Source: Erythrobacter colymbi
GTDB taxonomy: Bacteria > Pseudomonadota > Alphaproteobacteria > Sphingomonadales > Sphingomonadaceae
Assembly (NCBI RefSeq): GCF_002155685.1
Contig: NZ_MUYK01000003.1
Location: 62,001 to 126,000, forward strand
DNA length: 64,000 bases
Direction of reading: 5' to 3'
Position numbers and translations under genes: made by a program. The notes beneath the pieces are model-generated. The model made no database searches and was not told the origin of the DNA. It saw only the letters and a list, made by a program, of their open reading frames with translations. Of the stretch, positions 41,343 to 48,760 are shown one piece after another. Positions within the stretch are counted from its first letter, which is position 1; the number at the start of each line of letters is the position of its first letter.

Positions 41343-42590
41343 ATGCTCACCGAAATCAATTTCGACGGGATCGTCGGCCCCTCGCACAACTACGCCGGGC
41401 TGAGCCTCGGCAACATCGCCAGCGCGAGCCATGCGGGCGATCCGTCCTATCCGCGCGCGGCGGCGCTTCAGGGCGTGGCGAAGATGCGCGGCAATCTTGC
41501 GCGGCTGGGCGTGCAGGGCTTCCTCCTGCCGCTCCCCCGCCCCAACCATGCGCTGACGGCGGCGCTGGCGCTCGACGGCACCGAGCCGCCGCAGCTGCGC
41601 GCCGCGCCGTGGTCGGCCTCCTCTATGTGGACCGCCAATGCCGCGACGGTCTCCCCCGCCCCCGACACCGCCGACGGCCGCTGCCATCTGACGCCGGCGA
41701 ACCTCGTCACCATGCTCCACCGCGCGCAGGAGTGGCCCGACACGCAGGCGCAGCTCAGGATCGCTTTCGGCGACACGAAGCACTTCGCGATCCACGACGC
41801 GGTGCCCCCCACCTTCGGCGACGAGGGCGCGGCCAACCATATGCGCCTGTGCGAAAGCCACGATGCCCCGGGCGTCGAGGTCTTCGTCTATGGCAGGCCG
41901 GGCGGCCGCTTCCCCGCGCGCCAGCACGAACAGGCCAGCCGCCTCGTCGCCCGCGCCCACGGCCTCTCGCCCGAGCGCACCGTTTTCATCGAACAGAACC
42001 CCGAGGCGATCGCGGCCGGGGCTTTCCACAATGACGTGGTTTCAGTGGCGAACGGCCGCGTGCTCTTCACCCATGCCGAGGCCTTTGCCGACCAGCAGGG
42101 GGCCTATGACGCGATCCGCAAGGCCTTCCCCGCCTTGGAAGTGGTCGAGGTGCCTTCCTCCGCGGTCAGCCTCCAGGAGGCGATCCGCACCTATCTGTTC
42201 AACGCCCAGCTCCTGACGCTGCCCGATGGCAGCATGGCGCTGATCGTGCCCGAGGAATGCCGCGAGAGCCCCGCTGTGTGGGGCTGGGTCGAGACGATGC
42301 TCGCAGGGAACGGCCCGATCCGGCAGGTCATCCCGGTCGACGTGCGCCAGTCGATGGCGAATGGCGGCGGCCCCGCCTGCCTGCGCCTTCGCGTGGTGTG
42401 CAATCCCGCGCACGTAGACCCGCGCTTCCTGCTGACCGAGGCCAAGGCCGATCTGCTCGAAAGCGTCATCGCCGCGCATTGGCCTTTGCAGATCGACCCG
42501 TCCGATATCGGCACGCCCGCTCTGGCGGACAGCGTGATTGCCGCACGCCTTGCCCTGCTCGAGGCGCTCGATCTGGCACAGCTTGGTTAA
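41343..42590 (+). CDS. astB: N-succinylarginine dihydrolase
   Basis: A 415-aa AstB (guanidine-modifying superfamily) that converts succinylarginine to succinylornithine, ammonia and CO2. The start at 41343 gives LTEINFDGIVGPSHNYAGLS, the normal N-terminus; an in-frame ATG at 41322 lies inside the repeat. Catalytic-region landmarks are FGDEGAANHMRL (Glu), AFHNDVVSV (His) and GGGPACLRLRVV (Cys). AstC, AstD and AstE are not present downstream, so the pathway must be completed elsewhere or by other enzymes. Confidence 0.95.
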   Translation: MLTEINFDGIVGPSHNYAGLSLGNIASASHAGDPSYPRAAALQGVAKMRGNLARLGVQGFLLPLPRPNHALTAALALDGTEPPQLRAAPWSASSMWTANAATVSPAPDTADGRCHLTPANLVTMLHRAQEWPDTQAQLRIAFGDTKHFAIHDAVPPTFGDEGAANHMRLCESHDAPGVEVFVYGRPGGRFPARQHEQASRLVARAHGLSPERTVFIEQNPEAIAAGAFHNDVVSVANGRVLFTHAEAFADQQGAYDAIRKAFPALEVVEVPSSAVSLQEAIRTYLFNAQLLTLPDGSMALIVPEECRESPAVWGWVETMLAGNGPIRQVIPVDVRQSMANGGGPACLRLRVVCNPAHVDPRFLLTEAKADLLESVIAAHWPLQIDPSDIGTPALADSVIAARLALLEALDLAQLG

Positions 42591-42624
42591 CGCGTTTGGC
42601 GACTCAGCCCCGGCAGGCGTAAGG

Positions 42625-42639
42625 TTACCCCAATGTTAA
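42625..42639. promoter_or_regulatory. CtrA-like TTAC-N7-TTAA site
   Basis: It differs by one base from the CtrA consensus TTAA-N7-TTAA and lies 44 nt upstream of the small membrane protein gene at 42683. GGTTAA also occurs about 35 nt further upstream. The match is suggestive only. Confidence 0.35.
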
Positions 42640-42682
42640 AGCGACTCAGCGCTGGCGGGTCGCGCAAGGGTTCGGAGACGCC

Positions 42683-42937
42683 ATGCTGCGCAAGCTGGGA
42701 AGGCTGTTCGTGATCAAGACGCGGATCGAGGCGTTTCTGATCATCTATGCCCTGGCCCTCGGATCGAGCGCGCGGGGCATGATCTACCTCCACGATTATC
42801 CGGGCTTCGGCGGCAAGCTGCTGTTCCTTGCCACCACCGGCGCGGTGTTCCTCGGGGGCGCCAAGATCCTCGATTGCCTCAAGCTCGAAGCCGAAGTCGC
42901 CGCCCTGCGCGAGGCGCAGACCGCGCCCGCCGAATAG
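42683..42937 (+). CDS. Small membrane protein, unknown function
   Basis: An 84-aa protein with two hydrophobic segments (about residues 17-32 and 44-62) and a charged C-terminal helix (KLEAEVAALREAQTA). GGAG lies 6 nt upstream of the ATG. The family is not recognised; the layout is typical of small conserved inner-membrane proteins in sphingomonads. A CtrA-like site lies upstream. It is followed after 7 nt by another small membrane protein gene, so they are likely co-transcribed. Confidence 0.65.
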   Translation: MLRKLGRLFVIKTRIEAFLIIYALALGSSARGMIYLHDYPGFGGKLLFLATTGAVFLGGAKILDCLKLEAEVAALREAQTAPAE

Positions 42938-42944
42938 GCAGCCC

Positions 42945-43253
42945 GTGGGCGAGCCGCGCCCGGTCTTCGCAACCGGGTTCTTCTATGCGCTGATCGGCGG
43001 GTTCTTCCTCGCCTTCTTCATGATGGGCGTGGTGAACCTCGGGGATTGCCCGGGCTCTCCCGCACCCGAAGTGCTCGCCTGCCGCGCAGGCCAGAAGCGT
43101 ATCGGGCTGTTCTTTCCCGCTTTCTATCTCGCCGTGACGATCCTTGCGGTGCTGCGCCACCGGCGGGGACGGGAAGGCGCGACGGGCCTTGCGCTGCTGG
43201 CCGGGCCGATCGCGACGGCGGGCGTGCTGCTGGTGAACGGTTTCGCGCGCTAG
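42945..43253 (+). CDS. Small membrane protein, unknown function
   Basis: A 102-aa protein if translation begins at the GTG 7 nt after the preceding stop. Three hydrophobic segments are visible (about 12-30, 54-70 and 80-97), with two cysteines in the loop (GDCPGS, LACRAG). No family is recognised. Tight spacing argues for an operon with the upstream 84-aa membrane protein. It is convergent with the RiPP precursor candidate. Confidence 0.55.
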   Translation: MGEPRPVFATGFFYALIGGFFLAFFMMGVVNLGDCPGSPAPEVLACRAGQKRIGLFFPAFYLAVTILAVLRHRRGREGATGLALLAGPIATAGVLLVNGFAR

Positions 43254-43267
43254 AGCCGCAGCGGCCG

Positions 43268-43441
43268 TCAGGGCCGCCGGTTAGGCTGCGGCGATCCCGC
43301 GCCCATGCCCATTCCCCCGCCGTTCTCGACCATCGCGCCCGAGCCCGAGGCCGTGATTCGCGTGAAGCTTCCGTAGATCGCCAGCCGGGGCGTGACATAT
43401 CCCTTTCGGACGGCGCGGCTTTCTCCGTTTTCGCTGAGCAT
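43268..43441 (-). CDS. Lasso-type RiPP precursor candidate (orphan leader peptide protein)
   Basis: A 57-aa ORF with AAGGGG 8 nt upstream of its ATG. Residues 15-30 show the motif Y-x2-P-x-L-x3-G-x-F-x3-T (Tyr15, Pro18, Leu20, Gly24, Phe26, Thr30), the recognition pattern and spacing of lasso-peptide leader peptides. If cleavage follows the usual Thr at -2 rule, the core starts at Ser32 and Glu39 becomes core residue 8, the position expected for an isopeptide ring acceptor. The rest is rich in Gly and Met (GGGMGMG) and ends NRRP. No lasso cyclase, leader peptidase or recognition-element gene is in the window, so it is an orphan and may be matured by a remote system or have another role. Confidence 0.6.
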   Translation of the reverse strand: MLSENGESRAVRKGYVTPRLAIYGSFTRITASGSGAMVENGGGMGMGAGSPQPNRRP

Positions 43442-43590
43442 GAAAAGAACCCCTTGGCGACAAGGCGGACTGCGACCCTTTCCTATCTTTCGTTAAGTAT
43501 CTTAGGTTAGTCAAGTCAGGCGGATGGCGTGCAACACGGGCGGATTCAGCAGGCCGGGGCGCAGGCTTTCGCAAGGCCCCGTGCGGCGAA

Positions 43591-43628
43591 GCGGGGCGGA
43601 CCGGTTACTTGTCGCCGGCCCGCCCCGC
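43591..43628. other. GC-rich hairpin downstream of the GNAT gene
   Basis: Arms GCGGGGCGGACCGG and CCGGCCCGCCCCGC with a 10-nt loop and one mismatch, 17 nt past the GNAT stop. It may end GNAT transcription, but there is no T-run. The rest of 43442-43645 contains no other gene I can support. Confidence 0.4.
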
Positions 43629-43645
43629 CCTTCGCGCCGTTCAGG

Positions 43646-44119
43646 TCAGATCAGCGCCTTGCGGAAGATGATCTTGTCGTCTCCGGCGGTGTAGTAATCG
43701 CGGATCCGCGCCTCGCGCTCGTAGCCGAGCCCGTCATAGAAGGCGCGGGTGCGTGCGAAGCCGGGCGTGCCCGAGGTCTCGACCAGCAGCACGCGAGCAC
43801 CCTCGCCGCGCAGTTGATCCTCGATGTGGCCCATCAGCGCAGACCCCGTCCCCCGACCGTGGGCGGCAGGATCGACGCAGATGCACAGCGTGTTCCAGGT
43901 GCCCTCGGTCAGGGGTTCGGGGACGGTATAGGCGACGCCTTCGACGACGCTCCCTTCCCGCTCGGCCACGATCCAGCGATGTGTGTCGCTGTCACCAGCG
44001 AAGAACGCCGCGGTCATGTCGCCGAGCATTTCGGAGGGAAACATCGCGTTGGCATCGACCAGATAGGCAACGCGGGGCAGATCGCCGCGCACGAGCGGGC
44101 GGATGGCAATATGTGTCAT
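43646..44119 (-). CDS. GNAT-family N-acetyltransferase
   Basis: A 157-aa acetyltransferase. Motif A is TLCICVDPAAHGRGTGSALMGHI, with the R/QxxGxG/A acetyl-CoA loop, followed by VLLVETSGTPGFARTRAFYDGLGYE, the standard motif B helix-strand. Substrate is unknown. It is monocistronic, between the RiPP candidate and tmRNA on the same strand. Confidence 0.85.
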   Translation of the reverse strand: MTHIAIRPLVRGDLPRVAYLVDANAMFPSEMLGDMTAAFFAGDSDTHRWIVAEREGSVVEGVAYTVPEPLTEGTWNTLCICVDPAAHGRGTGSALMGHIEDQLRGEGARVLLVETSGTPGFARTRAFYDGLGYEREARIRDYYTAGDDKIIFRKALI

Positions 44120-44257
44120 GGGAAAGTCTTTCGGTAGATTTTGCTTAACAGAAACCCGCCGCCAAGACGCGGTGCGCCGGCGCGGGCTGGTGCAGAGGCT
44201 GACCGTTCAGAAGGTCAGCGGATGGATGCGGTTGTAAGCAAAAAATCTCCGGTAAAG

Positions 44258-44640
44258 GTGGGGCGGTTCTGTTGCTAGGCCCGCCCCGGGCCCCCGGTTT
44301 CCGATTCTGTTACCCGGTTCGGTCCGAACCGTGCTCAAAGCTTTGTAAATTCAGGCCGCTAGGCCGTCACATTACGCGGCGAGAGCAAGTGCTTCGTTGT
44401 CGTTGGCACTTATTGGTTTTGAGCCTTTAACGGGTTACTCAGCCCGGACGAAAACTACGCTTTTCAACACACGTCGATCCTGGTTCGGCCCCGTCAGCTG
44501 AGCCGTTCGGTCGGCACGCGGTCCACGCGTGTCGACCGTGGCGCAGATGGTGGAGCCGCCGGGTACTGCCCCCGGGTCCGTTGCATCTATTGCACGCAGC
44601 AGTTTATCGTCATAGCCGGTCGAAACCGGCACCGACCCAT
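44258..44640 (-). ncRNA. ssrA: tmRNA, two-piece circularly permuted alphaproteobacterial type
   Basis: On the minus strand the acceptor piece comes first and ends CCGGCGGCTCCACCA at about 44548, with T-arm CCGGG-GGCAGTA-CCCGG. After an intervening loop the coding piece begins GGGGCCG (about 44493), which pairs with CGGCTCC to close the acceptor stem (7 bp, one G-U). The tag ORF at 44372-44407 encodes ANDNEALALAA and a stop. A GGGGCGG/CCGCCCC hairpin (44260-44287) and an oligo-T stretch (44240-44245) mark the 3' end. tmRNA rescues stalled ribosomes with SmpB. The outer ends are approximate. Confidence 0.92.
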
Positions 44641-44776
44641 ATAGCGCGGCATTCCTGAATGTGAAGTGGACGCCGGAGCCGGGGCGTCATGCGCCAGCAG
44701 GGGGCCAGACCGGAGCCAGACCCCCTCCAGACCCCTCTCGGCGCCGTCCAGACCCTGTTCGGCGCGGCTTAGCCTG

Positions 44777-44821
44777 CCCCTCGCGCGGCGGTTTCACGTG
44801 AAACATCGCCGCGCGAGGGGG
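44777..44821. repeat. parS: Long hairpin carrying a second parS-like site
   Basis: Arms CCCCTCGCGCGGCG and CGCCGCGCGAGGGG (14 bp, perfect) enclose GGTTTCACGTGAAACA at 44790-44805. That core matches the parS 16-mer at 15 of 16 positions and is itself palindromic. The element is about 9 nt past the mscL stop and could double as its terminator, although no T-run follows. The stretch 44646-44776 between it and tmRNA shows no gene; it contains repeats of CAGACC. Confidence 0.8.
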
Positions 44822-44829
44822 CTGGTCAA

Positions 44830-45252
44830 TCACTTCTTCAGCGCGTCGCGGATTTCGGCGAGCAGTTCGATCTCGGTCGGCCCGGCCGGTGCCGCCGGCT
44901 CCTCGGGCTTGGAGAGCTGGGCGGTGACCTTGTTCACATAGCGCACCATCAGGAAAATGATGAAGGCCAGGATCAGGAAGTTGATGATGGTCGAGGCGAA
45001 GGCCCCCACCGCCAGCACATTGGCGCCCACCTGACGTGCGGCCTCGAGCGGGGCCCCCTCTATCACATCGCCGGAGAGGATGATGTAACGGTCTGAAAAG
45101 TCGATACTTCCGAAGACCCATCCGACCAGCGGCATGATGATGTCGTCGGTCAGCGACTTGACGATCGTCCCGAACGCCGCCCCGATGATCACCCCGACCG
45201 CGAGGTCCATGACATTGCCTTTGGCGATGAAGGCCCTGAATTCCGACAGCAT
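44830..45252 (-). CDS. mscL: Large-conductance mechanosensitive channel
   Basis: A 140-aa MscL that opens under membrane tension to release solutes in hypo-osmotic shock. The gate helix [24 protein letters not shown] and TM2 ([19 protein letters not shown]) are typical, and a charged C-terminal helix ([13 protein letters not shown]) closes the protein. It is divergent from lemA. Confidence 0.97.
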   Translation of the reverse strand: MLSEFRAFIAKGNVMDLAVGVIIGAAFGTIVKSLTDDIIMPLVGWVFGSIDFSDRYIILSGDVIEGAPLEAARQVGANVLAVGAFASTIINFLILAFIIFLMVRYVNKVTAQLSKPEEPAAPAGPTEIELLAEIRDALKK

Positions 45253-45407
45253 GAACGTCCCCTTCTTGTTTGTCGTTTACCACGTTCTGCCAGCGCCCTT
45301 TCCCCCTGCCAAGCCGCGCGCGCGGCTCCGTCCACCGCTTGAACGGCGCAAGTGGTGTGCTATATGCGCAATACAGAAGCGGATGCCGCTTTCAGGAGGA
45401 TTGGCCG

Positions 45408-46037
45408 ATGACGTTCACAACAATTTGGCGCGGCGCCATTGCCGCCCTCGCCGCGCTCAGCCTCGCGGCCTGCGGCATCAACTCGGTGCCGACCAAGCAG
45501 GAAGCCGCCAAGGCGCAGTGGGGCAATGTCGAAAGCGCGCTCCAGAACCGCTCGGACAAGATCCCCAACCTCGTCGCCGTGGTGCAGGCCGCCGCGATCT
45601 CGGAAAAGGACATCCTCCAGGGCGTGATCGACGCGCGCGCCCGGGCGACCTCGATCAACATCACCACCGATGACCTCTCGAACCCCGAAGAGTTCAAGAA
45701 GTTCAACGATGCGCAGAACCAGCTGACGCAGGCGCTTGGCCAGCTGCGCACCGTGGTGGAGAACTACCCCCAGCTCGCCAGCCAGCCGCGCTTTTCGGAT
45801 CTGATGGTGGCGATCGACGAGGCCAACAACCAGATCAACACCGAGCGGGTGCGCTACAACGACCTCGCGCGCGACTACAACACCGAGATCCGCACCTTCC
45901 CCTCGAGCATCGGGGCAAACGTGATTCACGGGGCCAAGCCGCTCGAATATTTCGAGGCGGACGAGGCGGCAAAGGCCAACCCCAAGGTCGACATGAGCGC
46001 GATCACCGGCGGGGCCACGCCTGCGCCCGCAAACTGA
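45408..46037 (+). CDS. LemA-family lipoprotein
   Basis: A 209-aa LemA-family protein: lipoprotein signal with LAAC (Cys22), then the conserved helical repeat region (QWGNVESALQNRSDKIPNLV and NDLARDYNTEIRTFPSSI). AGGAGGA precedes the ATG. LemA proteins are membrane-attached and often partner with TPM-domain proteins, and three TPM genes follow it directly. The biochemical role of the LemA/TPM module is poorly known. Confidence 0.92.
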   Translation: MTFTTIWRGAIAALAALSLAACGINSVPTKQEAAKAQWGNVESALQNRSDKIPNLVAVVQAAAISEKDILQGVIDARARATSINITTDDLSNPEEFKKFNDAQNQLTQALGQLRTVVENYPQLASQPRFSDLMVAIDEANNQINTERVRYNDLARDYNTEIRTFPSSIGANVIHGAKPLEYFEADEAAKANPKVDMSAITGGATPAPAN

Positions 46038-46038
46038 G

Positions 46039-46557
46039 GTGAGCGCACGCGCCGCGCTCCCGGCTCTCGCGCTGCTGGCAACCGCCTGTAGCGCTGCGCC
46101 GGGGGTGCCGGTGGCCGATGCGGCGGACATTCTGTCCCCGCAGGCAGAACAGGCACTGGCTGACCGGCTGCGGGGGTACCGGGAAACGAAGGAGACCGCG
46201 ATCGTGGTCGCAACCGTACCGAGCCTCAAGGGCGAGACCATCGAGATCACCGCGCGCCGCATGTTCGCCGACGGGGGCATCGGGTCTGCCGACACCCATC
46301 GCGGCCTGCTGGTGCTGGTTGCCCCGAACGAGCGCAAGGCCCGGATCGAGGTCGGCTGCGGGCTCGAGACCGTCGTGACCAACGCCGCCGCCAAGCAAGT
46401 GCTCGACGAGACCATGCTCCCCCGCTTCCGCGAGCGCGCGTTCGACGCGGGCGTCCGCGCAGGTGTCGAGGCGCTGATCACCCGGATCGACACCGCGAAG
46501 GTCGCGCCCGGGCCGGTCAGCCCCTATTGCGTGAAGATCATGAAGGACGCGGCATGA
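46039..46557 (+). CDS. TPM-domain protein, short exported form
   Basis: A 172-aa protein beginning at a GTG just after the lemA stop. An N-terminal export signal with a possible lipobox (ATAC, Cys17) is followed by one TPM domain ([52 protein letters not shown]). It lacks the C-terminal membrane and glycine-rich tail of the next gene. The stop overlaps the next ATG by 4 nt. Confidence 0.85.
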   Translation: MSARAALPALALLATACSAAPGVPVADAADILSPQAEQALADRLRGYRETKETAIVVATVPSLKGETIEITARRMFADGGIGSADTHRGLLVLVAPNERKARIEVGCGLETVVTNAAAKQVLDETMLPRFRERAFDAGVRAGVEALITRIDTAKVAPGPVSPYCVKIMKDAA

Positions 46558-47441
46558 ACAGGCTCAAGGCCCTCGCATCGCTCTGCCTCGCCGCCATGCT
46601 GCTCGCCTTCGCAGGTGTTGCGGCCCATGCGCAGGACTATCCGCCCCGCCCCGATGGCCCGGTCTATGACGGAGCGGGCATACTGTCCGAGGCGACCAAG
46701 TCCCAGCTCGATGCCGAACTGCGCACCTATAACGCCGAGACCGGCCGCGCGATCATCGTCGCCACCGTGCCGAGCCTCGGCGGCGCTTCGATCGAGACCT
46801 ATGCGACCACGCTCTACACCGACAAGTGGGGGATCGGCGGCAAGGAACGCGACACCGGCCTCCTCCTGCTGATCGCCCCCAACGAGCGCCGGATGCGGAT
46901 CGAGGTGGGCTACGGCCTCCACGGCTATTTCGGCGGGATCATGGCCGGGCGCGTCATCAACGACGTGATTGCCCCGCGCTTCAAGGAGGGCAATTTCGAC
47001 GCAGGCGTCACCGATGGTGTCGCCGCGATCCTCGCCCACCTCGCCAAGAGCCCCGAGGATGCGGTCGCGATCGAGGAAGCCGCCCAGGCCGCGCAGGCGC
47101 AGAAGAGCCGCAGCGACGGGGGCTTTCCCATCGGCGTGCTGATCTGGATCGCCTTCATGCTGTTCTTCTTCGTCGTCCCGCTGCTCGCGCGGCGCGGGAG
47201 GCGGCGCAAGTACCGCTCGCGCGGGCAGGGCCCGTGGGGCAGCCGCGGGCTCGGCGATACGGCGCGCGACGTGATCCTGTGGGAGGTCGGCAGCGCGATT
47301 GCGCGCGGGATCATCGAGAACAGCGGCCGCGGCGGTGGTGGTGGCGGCTGGGGTGGCGGCGGCTTCGGAGGCGGCGGCGGGGGCTTTGGCGGCTTTGGCG
47401 GCGGCTCCTCTGGGGGCGGCGGCGCCTCGGGAGGGTGGTGA
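46554..47441 (+). CDS. TPM-domain membrane protein with glycine-rich tail (YgcG type)
   Basis: A 295-aa protein: signal peptide (about 1-27), TPM domain (GAGILSEATKSQLDAELRTY to RIEVGYGLHGYFGG), one transmembrane helix (about 192-212), a basic region and a glycine-rich tail of about 45 residues. The start ATG overlaps the previous stop. This layout is that of the YgcG/TPM_phosphatase family, thought to act at the membrane with LemA; phosphatase activity has been reported for a plant relative. Confidence 0.9.
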   Translation: MNRLKALASLCLAAMLLAFAGVAAHAQDYPPRPDGPVYDGAGILSEATKSQLDAELRTYNAETGRAIIVATVPSLGGASIETYATTLYTDKWGIGGKERDTGLLLLIAPNERRMRIEVGYGLHGYFGGIMAGRVINDVIAPRFKEGNFDAGVTDGVAAILAHLAKSPEDAVAIEEAAQAAQAQKSRSDGGFPIGVLIWIAFMLFFFVVPLLARRGRRRKYRSRGQGPWGSRGLGDTARDVILWEVGSAIARGIIENSGRGGGGGGWGGGGFGGGGGGFGGFGGGSSGGGGASGGW

Positions 47442-47444
47442 GAC

Positions 47445-48119
47445 ATGGCCTATATGGATGATGCCGAACGCAAGCTCGTCAGCGTAGCCGTGACCGAGGC
47501 GGAAGGCGCGACCTCGGGCGAGATCGTCACCGTGCTCGCGGAAGCCTCGGACGGCTACACCGATGTCGCCCTGCTGTGGGCGGTCGGCGCGGCCTTCACC
47601 GCGATGAGCGTGTTCGCGGCCTTCCCCCAGCCCTTTCTTGACACCTGGGACCACTGGTTCGCCGGCTGGGGCCACGAATGGACCAGCGGCGAGCTGGCCA
47701 GCCTCGTGATCGCGCTGGGAATGATCAAGTTCCTCGGCGTGATGCTGGTGCAGCAGTGGCAGCCGCTCAAATGGGCGCTGATCCCAGGCCCGGTGAAGGC
47801 CCTGCGCGTGCGCGACCAGGCGGTGCGCCAGTTCAAGGTCGGCGCGGAACGGCGCACCACGGGGCGCACCGGCGTGCTGATCTACCTCTCGATGCGCGAG
47901 CACCGCGCCGAGATCGTCGCCGACGAGAGCATCGCCGCGATGGTTCCGGCCGAGGTCTGGGGCGAGGCGATGGGCGACATGCTCGCCCACATCCGCCACG
48001 GCCGCCTTGCCGAGGGGCTCGCGGTCGGCATCCGCGATGTCGGCCACGTGCTGGCCGAACACTTCCCGCGCGGCGCGGACGATGTGAACGAGCTGCCGGA
48101 CCGGCTGATCGAGGTCTAG
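47445..48119 (+). CDS. TPM-domain integral membrane protein
   Basis: A 224-aa third TPM gene, with the domain split around two hydrophobic segments (about 43-62 and 84-105). Landmarks are AVTEAEGATSGEIVTVLAEAS at the N-terminus and RTGVLIYLSMREHRAEIVADESI toward the C-terminus, typical of the shorter TPM proteins often paired with YgcG. It starts 3 nt after the preceding stop, closing a four-gene lemA-TPM operon. Confidence 0.88.
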   Translation: MAYMDDAERKLVSVAVTEAEGATSGEIVTVLAEASDGYTDVALLWAVGAAFTAMSVFAAFPQPFLDTWDHWFAGWGHEWTSGELASLVIALGMIKFLGVMLVQQWQPLKWALIPGPVKALRVRDQAVRQFKVGAERRTTGRTGVLIYLSMREHRAEIVADESIAAMVPAEVWGEAMGDMLAHIRHGRLAEGLAVGIRDVGHVLAEHFPRGADDVNELPDRLIEV

Positions 48120-48145
48120 GCGCCCTTCCCTCTTGACCCGATGCC

Positions 48146-48164
48146 CCTGAACCTGTCGAAGGGC
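48146..48164. repeat. Short dispersed repeat motif
   Basis: CCTGAACCTGTCGAAGGGC is close to the CCTGAGCCTGTCGAAGGGC motif that I recall as a frequent intergenic repeat in several proteobacteria. One copy is seen here, in the gap before the nudix gene. Confidence 0.45.
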
Positions 48165-48195
48165 GCTCCCCGCTGCCAATCGACGGAGCATCCCC

Positions 48196-48756
48196 GTGAT
48201 CAAAGACCGCGACGCCGACCTGCCTGAAATCGTGCAGTGGGAGGGCAAGTTCATCACCACCAAGACGCGGGGGCGCTGGGAATATGTCGGCCGCGCGCGG
48301 GGCATCCGCGCCGCCGCGATCATCGCGCTCGACGACGACCCGGATGGCACCCACCACGTGATCCTCGTCAGCCAGTACCGCGTGCCGCTGTCGCGCTTCA
48401 GCCTCGAAATCCCCGCCGGCCTCGTCGGCGACGATGCCGGGGCCGAGGGCGAGGACGCAACCGCCGCCGCTGCGCGCGAGCTGGAGGAAGAGACCGGCTA
48501 CCGCGCCGCGAAAATGGAGGTGCTGGGCGAGTTCTACTCCTCCCCCGGCATGGTCTCGGAAAGCTTCACGCTGCTCAAGGCGACCGGTCTCACCCGCGTC
48601 GGCGAGGGCGGCGGGACGGAAGGGGAAAACATCACCGTCCACCGGGTTGCCTTGCGCGATCTTTCGCGCTTTGTGGCCGAGTGGCGGCGCGCCGGGCACG
48701 CGGTCGACGTGCGGATCGCGATGCTTTTGACGCCGGGATATCTGGGAGAGGAATAG
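48196..48756 (+). CDS. NUDIX hydrolase, ADP-ribose pyrophosphatase-like
   Basis: A 186-aa NUDIX protein starting at GTG. The nudix helix is AAARELEEETGY, preceded by EIPAGLVGDD as in ADP-ribose pyrophosphatases; the following EFYSSPGMVSESFTLLKA is also typical of that subgroup. Between the nudix glycine and the helix there is a short acidic insertion (GAEGEDA). The likely role is cleaning up ADP-ribose or nucleotide sugars. It lies 4 nt upstream of an SDR gene, so the two are co-transcribed. Confidence 0.85.
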   Translation: MIKDRDADLPEIVQWEGKFITTKTRGRWEYVGRARGIRAAAIIALDDDPDGTHHVILVSQYRVPLSRFSLEIPAGLVGDDAGAEGEDATAAAARELEEETGYRAAKMEVLGEFYSSPGMVSESFTLLKATGLTRVGEGGGTEGENITVHRVALRDLSRFVAEWRRAGHAVDVRIAMLLTPGYLGEE

Positions 48757-48760
48757 GACT

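Noticed and set aside
44435..44632. 65-codon ORF over the tmRNA gene
   Set aside because: It lies inside structured tmRNA sequence with acceptor stem, T-arm and CCA; no independent ribosome-binding site or homology.
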